Origin: Aaosphaeria pasadenensis | Lineage: Eukaryota; Ascomycota; Dothideomycetes; Pleosporales | Length of the DNA stretch: 64,000 nucleotides | Assembly: GCA_022813625.1 (NCBI GenBank) | Contig: JAKLMB010000007.1 | Location: 1-64,000, forward strand | Direction: 5' to 3' | Part shown: one piece after another, positions 11,832 through 24,212 of the stretch | Layout: the number at the start of each line of letters is the position of its first letter | Numbering within the stretch: the stretch's first letter is position 1 | Notes under the pieces: generated by a model | Told to the model about the DNA's origin: nothing | The model's input: the letters and a program-made list of their open reading frames with translations, nothing else | Databases searched by the model: none | Translations under genes and position numbers: made by a program

Positions 11832-14140
11832 GGAAAAGATCTTGATACATCTTCCCATTGTAACCGACACACCTGACACCACATACCTCGCTACTACAAC
11901 TAGAACGCGGCTCTTCTTCCGTGTGTGACGATTATCGCTGTCACACCTAAGTTACTGGAGCTATGTTATGAGTAAATGAAACTCTCCCACTCTTGGCTTA
12001 TAGCGCCTCCGATCGCAACGGAGACTCCGGGTGCGAGAGCTTACAAAATAATCCCAAAGTCCCGGGAGTAGTCTACCCTTCGGGTTGGAAATCAGCGAGA
12101 ATGCCGGCATTAATTACCACTGATAACGGCATTTGCATGTCCATGATCCAGCCCACGCTTGTCCGATTCGGCATGAATTTCTGTCCTCGATGCTAGGAAA
12201 AGACTTTCAGTTGGATCACGACAACTCGTTTCTATATGAGCGTATACGCTCTAATTATTCTCAGGCGGAGTCTTTAAGGAGTCTTTACTTTCCACTTACT
12301 TCCTTGTATACATTTTCTTTTCCGCTTCTGCCGGGCATTTACACCGTCTCTGTTGAAACATTCATCCACTCCTTCCACAGTTCGGAACCTACCTCGACTA
12401 TTCCCAACTTCAGGAAAATTCCCACTATCCACGAGGGGTTTTTGCGAATGGCCGAACGAATGGCATTGGAATTTACCCCAACGCGTCATTAGTTTTCTTC
12501 TACATTGGCGCCTAGTTGGCCCCGTTTCCTTCCCCTTACACAGCGCGAACCTTCGCGCTTGCTAATGTTTCTTAAAGCATTTCCACATTATGGAAATGGA
12601 TTTCGATATATATACTTGGTTTGGACATTACTTTATCTTTGGGCGAAGTTGAGAAGGGTTTGGAAGATGCCTCTCTGCAAACTTTACAGGCATGGTTATC
12701 ATCGGGATGTCCATAACCTTCTCTATTCTTGCTGTCTCTGATTTGACTGCATAGTTTGGATCAAAACGGTGTTTTTGGATTGGTATTTCTGTATGAAGCA
12801 GGCACTTTGGAAGAAGTGTGTGGCCATAATGAGAGCAGGAAGGATGAGAAATGCACAATCGAGCAGTTGAATCAGGATCAGACTGATGAGAGGTGGAAGC
12901 AAAAGAATAACAGTGGAGAATATAACAATTAATAGTTTTATAACAAGTTTTGCTATGCTATTCATCTTCATTCATGATATATCCCGCGATTGTACCGAAT
13001 TTACGAACTTCCCATATTCCTGGGTCCACAATGCAGAAGGGAACAGACATCAAGGGAGATCTCGACACAGGTCGCTTACGAGGTCGTGGAACCTTTGCTT
13101 TCATCAGACGCTTTCGTGCACATCCGCATAACTACCCCGTACGATCCTCCCAACCCCTTTTTGTATGCCTGTACATCTTGTGAGTCCCCACTCTTTTCTT
13201 CATAGGGATGGTACAGGTTCAAGGCGACTTGCATGACTTCTAACTAAGCACGATCTTAGGGAGGATTTTGGGTCATTGGTTAATGCATTGGTTCATAGGT
13301 GAGGTCGCCTTTTTTCTTGCCGTAGTCCGGGGTTCACGGGACAGTGTTATGGAATATGGTAAGTTGGGTTTTGCAGACTGGTCGACTCTTGAAGCTACAG
13401 TACCTACCTCTCTTAGGCACTGTCTCTTAAGTACGACAGTCAAGGCAGACAAATTGTGACCTCTTGCGTCAAAACGATTATACTAGTTAGCGGAAATGCT
13501 CCTGCCATTTGTTGAGCTGCTCCCTCTGACAACTTCCCCCCCTCCGCTCTCGACTTGCATGACCCACGTGCGGACTGTTACATTCCGAAACATTCCTCCG
13601 CACCCGAAAGATGTCACTATCGAGATCGAGCATTCCTTTCAACCTCCTTCTCTATTGTTGAGGCCAGGGTTCAGGATCGTCAAAATTTACGTAGGCTTGC
13701 AATATCGCTATTGTGGAAATGCTGGGGGGTGAATTGAATGTGAGGAGGAAAAGTCGATATCGAGAGAAATTTCAAGAATTGCTCCCAGGAGCTTCTCAGC
13801 TGGCGTTTTGATTTTCGCTGGTAGTGTTATTGCAGTTGAGTTTCAGGTCCAGATGGTGTTGTGCGTTTTGAATTTGTTCCTCGTTTCAATGCTGCGGTCG
13901 TGGACGTATTATCAAGTGTAAGAGAAGAACGATTATATCAGTGATGGGAAATCACACAACTCCGTCCTTGAAAACACAGATAACACTGCTTTAATCCGTC
14001 TTCATCTTACCCCAGCCACCAGACACTCCCGCACAGAGAGATTGAAGCATCCATCAACCCTATTCCGGCCCTCACATTCCTCACACCCAAACACTTAACA
14101 CCACCACTACCGCCCCAAATGAATAAACAAACAAACAACG
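11832..14140. other. Intergenic region, no supported gene
   Basis: About 2.3 kb with only short frames on both strands and no recognisable domain. It holds the 3' flank of the GH16 gene and the upstream region of the wall-protein gene. Confidence 0.5.
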
Positions 14141-14959
14141 ATGAAGCGAGCCGCTTTTCCGATATTTCTTCTCTCCACGGGTGTGATATGCCACGGCCTC
14201 CTACAAGATGATGGGAGACTAGCAAGCAGTGATGTCCATGATGTGAATGTGGCGGTTGCGAGGGCGTTGTTGGACGCTGAAAATGACCTCTTGGGCGATA
14301 TATAGTACGTATACATCCGAATGAGACAAGTGATCTTGAATAAATGCTAACAAAACGACCCTCGTAGTCCACGTCAACTCCCAGCACCAGCACCAGCTCC
14401 AGCACCACTACAACCACCCCCAGCGCCAGACACCCAAGACACCTCCCCAGAAGTAGAAGAAGAAGAAGACGCTCCCCCAGAACCCGACCCAAACACCCCT
14501 CCCGAGCCCCCTCCCGGCGTCCCCGCGGTCCCCAACCCAAACATCCTCCCAGCGCCCGTTCCCATCCCTCCAGTCCCCGTTCCCGCCCCGGCTCCAGGAG
14601 CTCCAGGCGCACCTCCGCTCGTACCTCCCAAGCCAGCAGTGCCAGGGGGCGTGGCGCCGGCGCCGGCACCCACGATCCGCACGGACGAGTACTCGACGAC
14701 GGTGCAGTGGGTGGAGTCGCACATCGGGACGACGGCGACGACGTGGTATCCGCAGACTGTGGTGATGCTGTTCAAAGCTACGCCGGGGCAGGGCGCGGCG
14801 CCTGGGAGCGGGGCGATCGGAATGGGCACTTTGACGGGCGAGGTGGGACGGACGAAGACGGTGGTTGCGGGGAGCGCGGCGACGGCTGAGGTCAAGGTTT
14901 GGGGGAAGGCGGTTGGTGTGTTGGCTGGTGTTGGGCTGGGGGTTGTGGGGTTGTTGTGA
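14141..14959 (+). CDS. Small Pro/Ala-rich secreted protein, probably GPI-anchored cell-wall protein
   Basis: Exons 14141-14304 and 14368-14959 (intron with GCTAAC branch point) give about 251 residues. An N-terminal signal peptide (MKRAAFPIFLLSTGVICHG) is followed by an acidic segment, then a long Pro/Ala-rich stalk with APAPAP-type repeats (about residues 58-150). A compact C-terminal module has Thr/Tyr/Trp content (TTVQWVESHIG, TTWYPQTVV), and the protein ends in a Gly/Val/Leu hydrophobic tail typical of a GPI signal. I do not recognise the family with certainty; the short Thr/Trp module resembles small fungal wall anchors. The first half of exon 2 is strikingly C-rich and the second half G-rich on the same strand. 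An open antisense Gly-rich frame over the same DNA is a composition artefact. Confidence 0.75.
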
Positions 14960-15427
14960 GGGGAGAGAGATATCTTCTGGGGATTTTGGGTTTTGGGGTT
15001 TACAATAGTGGAGGACAACTTAAGAAAGTCTGTTGGTCTCAACGGACTAATGGGACTTTTCCTTTCTGGAGTCATGTTTGATATACCACTAGTCTTTAAT
15101 GCAATCACAGTGATCGCGCATCATTTCATTTCGATGATAGACAACACGTGAGTGCCGTCTTGCAGGATGCATAGGCTCATCTTTCCACTACTTTGACAGT
15201 GTCGTCCATGAATTCAAGGATTTCATATTGATGACTACTTAGAAAGTCACACTAAAATATATATCATTCCTTGCCATAGCTCTTATAGGGTAGCCGTTTC
15301 ATAACTGGGCCCTTTCGCGAGGTAGGCTGGCCGTTTTCTTTTTCCATTCCATTGCATTAGGAGCATTCACGTATGATAGGAAAATAGTTTCCAAAGGCAC
15401 GCGGCTGATCGAGAAAAATCGATCATG
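14960..15427. other. Convergent intergenic region
   Basis: Lies between the 3' ends of the wall-protein gene and the vWA gene. No gene is seen; it presumably carries both 3' UTRs. Confidence 0.5.
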
Positions 15428-18390
15428 CTAGTACCTTTGAGGTGGTGGGGGACCGCCGTACTGTTGCTGGCCAGGATAACCTCCAGGGCCTCCGGGTCCA
15501 CCGGGTCCGCCCTGAGGAGGCCTCTGCTGGTACTGTCCTTGAGGAGGCTGACCATACTGACCTGGGGGAGGTCCGCCGTACTGGGGTTGCTGGCCATAGC
15601 CTTGCTGGGGCTGGCCATACTGGCCTGGAGGAGGACCTCCGTAACCGCCTTGCTGGCCACCAGGGGGTCCGTATCCACCAGGTCCGCCTGGTCCACCTGG
15701 TCCACCGTAGCCTCCGGCAGGAGGAGGGTTGGACTTCTCGTCCTTGGAATCGTATGAGGCGTCAATAGCTCCGAGAAGCAACTTGACGATCCATAGATCA
15801 GGGGTCAGGTCGACAGGTGGGTTAGCGCGCATCATCTCTTCTTGCTCGTTCTCGAAGTCTAATAAAAGGTTAGTGTATGTCAAAGAATTTGGAAAGACTA
15901 GGATTCGTACTGGATGTGCAATCGACCATTGGCCCAACAGCAGGGTCCTCATCAAGCTTTCCGAGGAACTTCTTGGCCATCTCATCGTTTCCGACCTGCG
16001 CAAACTCGAAGGCGAGACCGCCCTTTCCATAGCGGGTACGCGCAAGCTCGCCGTATGCGTAGTTGATGGTTTCGAAGACGGCGTTCTGGGGCTCGCCAGC
16101 GGGCTGGCCGTCAGTGATGGTGATGACCAAGACGGGCTTCTTGAGCGTGCCATTTCGGGCCTGGTTCAAGACGATGTCGTCGATGACCTTCCTGCGGAGA
16201 GCGGTTCCCATGGGGGTGAGACCCTTGAATTGGACGCCACGCATAATGGCTTCAATCTGGCCCTCGTTGGCGATGCCGTCCTGGAGAGGACGGCCGCTCT
16301 GGTCGCGCTGTTGGCTAAGGTCGGTGTTCATGAAGCGGACGGAAATGCCATCGGGATCGAACAACGTGGCGGCGAATGCAACGCGGTCGAGAATGAGGCG
16401 CAAGTCCTTAATACGACTTCCCTCCTCTTCGAACTGCATGGAACCACTGTCATCTTTGTATGAAGTTAGTAAATAATTACACAACTAGGGGCATTATATG
16501 CGTACCAATGTACAGAACGATATCGTACAGAGCAAGCTTGACGACATCGTTGGCGATCTCCTTAGCCACGCGCCAGCGCTGAATGACCTGGTTGATGAGG
16601 GATGGTGCCTTCTGAGCAATTTGGTCGATGATAGGTGAGTTGGGAGGGTAGAAGTTCTGGAGCTGCTTCTCCTGAATACAGCTTATGAGGAGCTGCTTGT
16701 AGCCCTGAATCTCTGCAGGACCAGCCTGAACTGGTGGTGGGGCACCACCCCCTGGGCCACCGTACTGTTGGGGAGGGGGACCACCGCCGTACTGCTGCTG
16801 AGGTGGTTGGCCGTATTGTCCAGGTGGAGGTTGACCCTATATCAGACCAAAGTCAGCTTCTGTACACCCGATTCATATATGAAAATAGAAAAATAAATAG
16901 AATATTGCATGCTCTGGAAACATCAAGAAGGAGATCCAAATGGAGTTGAAGAACAGGTGGACGCCAGACAGAATTGGTGGAAGCAGTGAAGACCAACATA
17001 TTGATTGTATTGTCCCGGGGGTTGACCATAGCCTTGCTGGCCATACGGCGGCTGTTGGCCATATGGTTGTTGCTGTCCATAGCCTGGCTGACCCCCGTAT
17101 GGTTGTTGTTGTTGCTGTCCATATGGAGGTTGACCGTACTGGCCTGCTGGAGACTGTGGGGGATAGGGAGATCGTGGAGGAACCGGAGGCTGCGACTGCT
17201 GACCAGGCGGAGGAGGCGGGGGAGGGCGATTATATCCACCTTGTTGAGGGTTTGGGTAGGGCGAAGAAGGAGGAGGATATGGGTTTTGGTTGTGAGAAGC
17301 GGACGGGTACGGCGGAGGTATGGCAGGACTCTGGCCCTGTTGATAGCCGTTAGGTGGGTAGTTCGGGCGTTGCTGCGGGTAGCCGCCTTGGTATGCCATG
17401 TTGAATAAATCTGAGGATTGAAGGGATCGACGACTGAGCGCGCACGCAGGTCGGAAGCAGAGCCAAAGCCAATAAAGTCGAGTCCTTGGGTGGACAGGAG
17501 CGCGCTCGCAAAATTCCGCAGGCCAAAAAGCGATACAGGATTTGGTTTCAAAAACTCAAGGAGGCGGTAGTGTGAGGAGTTTGCAGGTCGAGCGCAAAAG
17601 GAAGAATAATAATGGTTGTGGTGGTGATGGGTGTGATGATGATGATGATGCTGATGGTGTGGAGATGGTGGGGTTGGTGTTCCAGAAAATTGGATGTAGT
17701 CCCAGGCGCAAAGTGGCGGGAGCTGATGACTGATGACGCAGGGTCGCAAGAGCACACAGCACGCAATGATCGATACGAGAGGGCCCAACAATAACAATAA
17801 AGACGGAAAAGAACAGGAACAAGAAGAAGGAGAGAAGAGTAAGAATAAAAAGCACACTCACCGGAGCGCCGGCACCTGGTGCACCACCAGGATAGGCTTG
17901 GTATTGCGGCTGGCCGGGCTGAACACGCGTTAGTACAGGTTGTTTGGGCGCATGTTGGGTAGTCACGTCGATGGATGAGGTGTTTACTAGGTGGATGCCT
18001 AGGTAGATAAAACGGTCGATGCAGTATGTAATACTCCGTATAAAGTAGACGATACAAGACCAGGGATGGAGGGAAAGGGAATGGAATATAGGTACTTACA
18101 TATCCGCCTGGCTGCTGTTGACCTCCCTGAGGTGGATAGCCTCCACCGGGAGCCGCATTCTGGGCGGCGAGCTTGGAAGCCAACTAGAAAGGAAAAGCGA
18201 AGAAGCATAAAGTCAGCCTTATGGTGTCTTGTCTGAATAACGAGAATAAATGACGTGGTGGGTTGGTTGATGCTGATTATTGCTTGTTGGCTGATGGCGG
18301 GGCAGCAGCGGTAGCTGGTACGTAGCAAGGTACACAGCTATCAAATGCGCATCCACCGAACAGGTTCGATTGACTCTGACTTACTCCCAT
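15428..18390 (-). CDS. von Willebrand factor A domain protein with long Pro/Gln/Gly/Tyr-rich N-terminus
   Basis: Cytosolic vWA protein of unknown role, conserved in filamentous fungi. Minus-strand exons, 5' to 3': 18390-18385, 18183-18100, 17918-17862, 17336-16998 (upper boundary uncertain), 16836-16506, 16453-15911, 15858-15428; about 596 residues if all join. The start exon is only six nucleotides and leads into LASKLAAQN. The N-terminus is low-complexity, with repeats such as GQYGQPPYGQ. The vWA domain carries an intact DDSGSM MIDAS motif formed across an intron, a LTPMGTALRRKV segment and an ITDGQPAGEP segment. It then runs through MMRANPPVDLTPDLW into a second Gly/Pro/Gln-rich tail. The intron before exon 4 is about 525 nt under this model. 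An in-frame ATG at 17399 could instead start a shorter isoform. The domain is certain; the N-terminal exon chain is less so. Confidence 0.85.
17630..17665. repeat. GAT/GTG-rich microsatellite inside the long vWA-gene intron
   Basis: A run of GAT triplets with related GTG repeats lies within the 525-nt intron. It is likely length-variable and has no coding role. Confidence 0.6.
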
Positions 18391-19833
18391 GATGACGGAT
18401 GAATAAAGTGTGTTGTTTTTGAGGGCGAGTTATTAGAAGTGGTGAGGAGGATGATTGTAGAAACAGGAAAAGAGGTGAGAAGGGGATGTAAGAGAGGAAG
18501 TAATAAGAGTTGGTGGTGAGTGACGGGTGTAGGTTGGGTGATGTTATAATGAGCTTAGGCCTGTAGCTTATGGGTGGGCAGGTGCAGGTGGCAGCAGCCA
18601 GCCTTGAAATAGTGGGGTATGTTCGTCACGGAGCTCAGCTTGTGGCTCCTTCCCAGGCTATCTTATTTCTTTGTGACACTAATTAACTAAACAAACACCA
18701 ACGACAACTTAGGACTTATTGGATTCTCATTGATATTAAAACCACTCATCAAGCACACAGACTCATAAGAGTAATGATCACAATGATGAATGGTTTGTGT
18801 CAATTCAATACCACTCCGCCACAGTCTAGCACTCCTACTGGATCACCACCATTCACTCCGTCCGCAAGATGTCCCTTCGTTTGTCGTCATTTCTAAAGTC
18901 CGTCGTTGGTTCATTTCCGGTACGATGGGCGCTTGCCGTTGGTTGAGGCTGTGTCCGTATCATATGCACGCAATCATTTCAATGTCAACTCATAAGCCAC
19001 GCGCTAGTTTAGAGCTGAGCAAGAAACTTTTGACAGCTTCAGCCACAATGTCGACCAAGGGGAACGTGAGGGGGAACCCATTCCAACCCCCTCAATCGGT
19101 AACATTCTCGTTTATCATCTTCAACCAGGGTATAATATATTTCCAAGAGAATATTCATCGTATGGCAAATACCTGTCGCTCGGTTTTAATTATAATAGTG
19201 CTGCAATGTTGGAAATAAGGCAGTCCATACTCATGCAATCATGCAATCAATTCCCCACCTGGTCTCTGTGCTCACAACCGGTCAGCTTCATGCGGACGGC
19301 ACAGCTGTCCCTACCTTCCATTTCGGCTCCCTACAACACCATGATTAGAAATCTAAGAGGCGCGATCGCATATCCAATGTGTATCGACAAAAGTGATTTA
19401 AAGGCGAGGCAGATTCCTTCCTATGCGGTGCGAGGACAAGGCACAGTCGTCGAGGAAACGTTTCATACCGTAGGTCATTATGAGCTTTGTGTTCGTCTGG
19501 ATAGATAAGAAAGGGTCACCGGTAGGGAGACGTCCATACAAACAAGCAAACCATGGCGCCTAATGTTGATATTTATTTTCGTGATTGGGCTTGTTGTGAA
19601 GTATAGCCATGAAAACCAGGCAACTTTGCAGTCACAAGGAGGAATCAGGGAGTCAGTGTCAACCATTCAGAGAAACATGAAGGATTCTCGTTTCGCCCAT
19701 GCGCAAGCACTGGTTGTAGTAAATGAGCTGCCTCGTCAAATGAAATGGGTTTCCGTGCGGCCTCTCATCTGTGTGTTTGTTTCGAATTGAATATATCATT
19801 GTATGGCTTCATTGGATATCCGCTCCGCAGAAA
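18391..19833. other. Intergenic region, no supported gene
   Basis: Upstream region of the vWA gene plus the 3' flank of the cyclase-family gene. Open frames are short and show no domain or splice-supported structure. Confidence 0.5.
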
Positions 19834-20994
19834 CTAGAAGATCGCAATCGCTCCGGGAGGACTGCCAATGCCACCCTTGACGTGTAACGGTGCACTCGTC
19901 AGAAAGAATGTATACTTCCCCTTCGACTTACACAACTGCGATAGCTTCTCTAGATCCCACATCTCGCCGATCGGTGTGCCCCACTGGGTCAATAGCCACT
20001 CGTGCAGACACCACCCCTCATCAAACTTGGGTGGCCACGCCTCGAACGCAACAGTATCACCAACAACAGCAGCGAAATGATGGTCATAGAGCCAGCGCAC
20101 TGACTTTTCGTTTCCTTGTACGCCAATTGCAATGCTGTTGTCCTGAGTACCGCTCTTTCGCTCTGCGATCGTTGCGTTACTGTGCATGTCAGATTCTATT
20201 TCTTTGAATGGTTTGACTGCAAAGACTCACTCATGCCAACGCACGTATCCACTACGTATCAATAAAATATCACCCGGACGGGTAGTAGTACCCTGCCAGG
20301 CAAGCGTCTCTTCTAGCTCATCGACTGGAATCTCATGCCGTGATACTGGACTTGGTGGGTTGCCACGATGCTCTTCGTACCAACGAAGCCAATCAACAAG
20401 TACCCCACGGCCGACAATTCCTCCACGCTCGCACCAGTTATGGATTCCATTTCTGTCCGACCTGGTAGCCTCCTCGTGTGTCAACCCATTATAGTATTTA
20501 GCCGTTGATTGGTGCGCGAAATGCTTCAGACTATCCCACTGACTACCAGATTGAGTGTTGATGTAGATTTCGTCATCCATGGATTTGAACCCCAAGCTTT
20601 CATTGAGGTCAATTTTCGTCTGGTGGAACTGCTTTCGTCCAAACCCGGGAAATTGTACATTCTGAAGGGGCCAATCCAATTGTACGTGATCGCCAGTCTG
20701 GATCTCGCGACTGGCGACGTGAACGATCGAGGGGGTAAGAAGATTGATCGCTAGACGCAGAGTTTGTCAGATCGTGTCGGAACAAGAGCAGTGAGATTAA
20801 AGCATACTTCCAACCTCGTCTTTCTTTCCATCCTTGTCAAAGAAGCCCCATAAACAGCCTTGAGGTTCGCCCTCCACCTTAGGCAGGTCGTCAAAAGCAG
20901 GGAATTGATGAGGTGATCCAAACAATCCTCCTGTGAGTGTATTCGCGACCGCAGATAGCCGGCTCTGTGCTGTTTTGAGTCTATCTGCCATCAT
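19834..20994 (-). CDS. Cyclase-family (kynurenine formamidase-like) metal hydrolase
   Basis: Member of the cyclase/arylformamidase superfamily, metal-dependent amide hydrolases; its substrate is not predictable. Minus-strand exons 20994-20808, 20750-20231 and 20179-19834 give about 350 residues. The signature region is GSQWDSLKHFAHQ (about residues 131-143), the fungal variant of the HxGTHxD metal-binding segment. It is followed by HEIPVDELEETLAWQ and the RPGDILLIRSGYVRWHE strand typical of the fold. Exon 1 ends at a GTATGC donor and resumes with INLLTP, restoring the usual GTINLLTP block. The start at 20994 gives the expected family length; an upstream in-frame ATG at 21063 would add 23 residues but has no conserved content. 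Confidence 0.88.
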
Positions 20995-21641
20995 GTCGCG
21001 TGTATTATGGTGTCTTTCTTGCAATGGTGGAATTTGTGGTAGTTGTGAGTGTTTACACTTCAATGAAAGATATAAAAGTGTTCTCTTGGATCTCCTGAGG
21101 GCAAACCCCGCATGTAAACTCTGTTTCGATCCATAATGGCAAGAACCATGCCATTCAGGGTCGACTATATCGCAAATGACGTAAAACTAAGGCCTAAAGA
21201 GGACTGCTACTCGACGAGTCGCTAGAGTTGACGTTGTGATGGTCGTGTTTTGAGGATAGCTTCCGAAGATGCATGAGTGGAGTACTTCGAAGGCTAAACC
21301 TGCCTGGGGAAGGTGCTTCCCCACCTTCCGCATTTCGCTTCCCGTGGGAATCAAAGTCAAGTAGAAACTACAACCTCACGGATCTCTCTGATAGACCACA
21401 CCATTCACGATATTGCAGATGTAGAGACATAAGAAAATTGTATTTAGTATTACGAGATCTCCGTGCTTCTAGTTCGTTGAATCATCCTTCCTCCTGCCAT
21501 GTCTATTACCCTTCCTCCTGCCATGTCTATTACCCTTCCTCCTACCATGTCTATTACCCTTCCTCCTGCTATATCCAGATATACCCTTTCTAACTCTGAG
21601 TTCGGACCAGTTTTCTGATTCGTGTCACCTCAGTCTGCAGA
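20995..21641. other. Intergenic region with a minisatellite
   Basis: Holds the upstream region of the cyclase-family gene and the 3' flank of the HExxH gene. The only structure is the tandem repeat near 21488-21570. Confidence 0.5.
21488..21570. repeat. 24-bp minisatellite, about 3.5 copies
   Basis: The unit begins TTCCTCCTGCCATGTC and ends TATTACCC. Copies start at 21488, 21512 and 21536 with one substitution in the third, and a partial fourth starts at 21560. Confidence 0.9.
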
Positions 21642-22981
21642 CTATAGTGCTGTACCGCGTGCCGGCGTGAACCTAATGGTTTCCCAATTGATACAGTCGC
21701 AATCTTCTGGTATCCAGTACCAGCCCTGTTGATTCAAATTGCGAAAGCTTGGCCCCTGCAGCACAGCAACTCTGGCTTTTGGTGGATCCCACAGGGTCTT
21801 TTTGGCGACGGGTAGGGCATCAAGCCGATCCCAGGTTTTCTCTAAGAAATGTTCGTGTAGCCATCGCACATCGACGTCATACACGATGGTGTATTGAGAT
21901 CGTATAGAAGGGCTCAAAGGATAACAGACTTCCGGTCTCCAGTAAAGGGTTTCAATTCCCCCAGTGGGAGAGTCTGTTCCATAGATACGACCAGGACCCC
22001 ACATCCACCTCTCCCAGGCCCAACCAAGATCAGTATCATAATGATCTACTTCGAAAAAGGGTTCCTCCAGGTTCTTTCCAGTTTTCGCATGGTAGAAGGC
22101 ATGCGCAAGTTCATGCACGAAGGTGTTTGCCAGCAGCCAGTTCGTTTGGATGCGTCGAACTATGTGACGGTCTGCATGATAACCTCTGCGCATGAGAAAT
22201 CGTCGAAAGTTAAAGTCCAGACGTATATCATGCATGTGTTTGCCATTCTTCCTTGGATTGAATTGTGTCGATCCGTGAGCGTCTGGGAGAGTGGCAAACT
22301 GCCATCGAATGCTCTGAGCCATGTTTGCAAACATTGTCGTCACCTTTCGAATTGATGTTGGGGTTTTGAAGTTTCCTCCAGGAAGCTTTATTCTCTTATT
22401 CTTTTTCGAATTCTTCAATGATTCCAGGGGGCCGAAATGAAGCCAAATCCAGAAGCCTTGTAATTCATCACTGGTAATATATCGCGTAGCCAGCTTCAAA
22501 GCGGGCTGCAATCGTGTCCAGAGAACATCATTACGACGCATATTTGATTTGACAGACCACTTATCCCTCCCAAAGATAGGATGGATTGCGTTGGAGAGAT
22601 CTCCCTCCCATGGGCCATCGATTCCGTTCCGAATGGCTGGACTTGGGCCCGGATGAACCCTCAAGACATCATTCAAAACATTCAGAAATGGCCGTGCAGC
22701 CTTCTCGTCCGTAAATCCTCTCTCGTCAAGATTGATCTGGGCTCGCGACTCTGACTCCTCAGAAAAATCCTCTGCGGAAGGATTATTTCTCATTCCCTGA
22801 ATCTTGACATTGGTATTTGAACCTTGTGTGCCGCTGCTGGAACCTACAGTGAAATAGTTGTCGCGATCGTCAGTAATTGCCTTCACAAGCAAGTGCTCCT
22901 GGACAGTACTGTACCTCCTGAAATCGAAACTCGCGATAGAGAGGGAGCAAGTTGCTCCTTGAGGCTGATGTTTGGATGCAT
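21642..22981 (-). CDS. Orphan HExxH-motif protein, possible zinc metallopeptidase
   Basis: Exons 22981-22915 and 22843-21642 give about 422 residues. The true ATG is at 22981 in a short first exon; the larger frame alone has no ATG at its head, and a 71-nt intron with a CTGAC branch point and TGTAG acceptor restores phase. A zinc-protease-type HELAH motif lies near residues 266-270 in the context NTFVHELAHAFYH, followed by an acidic/aromatic block with DHYDTDLGWAWE that could supply the third ligand. No signal peptide or membrane segment is seen, suggesting an intracellular protein. I do not recognise a named family. The C-terminal half is rich in Trp and Asp, with CDCINW near the end. Peptidase activity is inference from the motif only. 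Confidence 0.8.
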
Positions 22982-24212
22982 CTTGAATGAAATTTTCAGA
23001 CGACCTGCGTTGAAAATATGTAAAGATTGTTGTTGCTTTGGGGGTATGTATTGGTGCGATGTCGAAATAATTTCTAGGGACAGGTAACGACGATGAACAG
23101 AGGGCTTATGTACATGTAGAATTCGTTAACGAAGACAATTCGACACATGATGGCACTCCTATTCCCTAGATAGAAATGTGAATCACTTCAAAGCTCCATC
23201 CTGCTAGACATTGGGATCAAAGCGCAGGAGACACAGGAGGTATCAAGATATTCACGGACCGTTCGTCACGGACTGCTCACAGGACACACCAACAACCAAT
23301 GGATTGCACATCATTGCGCATCTTACTTGAACACGGGGACATCGGTATACAGTGTTGATTGCATCATGTCTCTGAAAGTCATGTAGTTGATGTTTAGTAT
23401 CATGATTCAAACAAATCGGATCTCGTCCAGCTCTACACATTCCAGTTCAAGATCGTTGTAGCTTCAGTGGGGCATCAACTCACAGACCAAACTATTCTGA
23501 TGGCCTACAAATGTCTCGGTCGCAATATTTAGGTCAATTCTCGCCTATCTCAGAATCTGGGCGCCGCCTTGTTTGCTTCGCTCTGTTTTGTGTTAAGACG
23601 TGGATGAATATGCGAAACATCCAAGGAAATCGTCCAATAGTCAGAGGAGCTAATGGATGGCCCGGCCTGGAGGGGACGGACTGTTTCGACCTCTGCGCCC
23701 CCTTTCACTTTCAAGGTATGTGATGAAGACGAAAAAGAAAACAAAATCGTATTTGCATAATTCAGTTCATAAGATCGCAAAAGCCTAAAAATCAATGACG
23801 GCTCAAAATAGTCGTTCTTCTTCATTCATTGATTGGCTGAGGAAAATGTGGCGCTAGGTGCACGGCCCATTTTCAGTATTTGCTCCAAAATGTTGCTCCT
23901 CACCTCATCACGACCGACCACCAATGTTTTAATTCTGATATACATCCTTTTCGATTTTATGTTTTCGTGTAAATGCTTGGAATCAGGAACGCCTCCAAAT
24001 CTGCGACGAGATTCACAATACATTGCGCCAGGCGCACCGCTCGTTCTGGGGAATTTGCACGCTTAGACGCACCTCTTAAATTCAAGATGGACTTGTCAAC
24101 CAGCACAGCGGCGGCTCCTATATCAGACGTTCGTAGGTCACATGATGTGAGTTGGGCGAGTTGTACTGATGAGACATAGGAGACGTCCACACATCACCAT
24201 GATACACACGCC
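22982..24212. other. Intergenic region, no supported gene
   Basis: Divergent promoter region between the HExxH gene (minus) and the AlkB gene (plus). Only short frames without domains are present. Confidence 0.5.

Noticed and set aside
14007..15108. Long minus-strand open frames rich in Gly/Ala/Ser opposite the wall-protein gene
   Set aside because: They arise from the C-rich/G-rich codons of the plus-strand gene, which has a signal peptide, a spliced start and a GPI-type tail; the antisense frames have none.
21488..21570. Possible CRISPR-like array
   Set aside because: Units are head-to-tail with no spacers and the genome is eukaryotic; it is a minisatellite.
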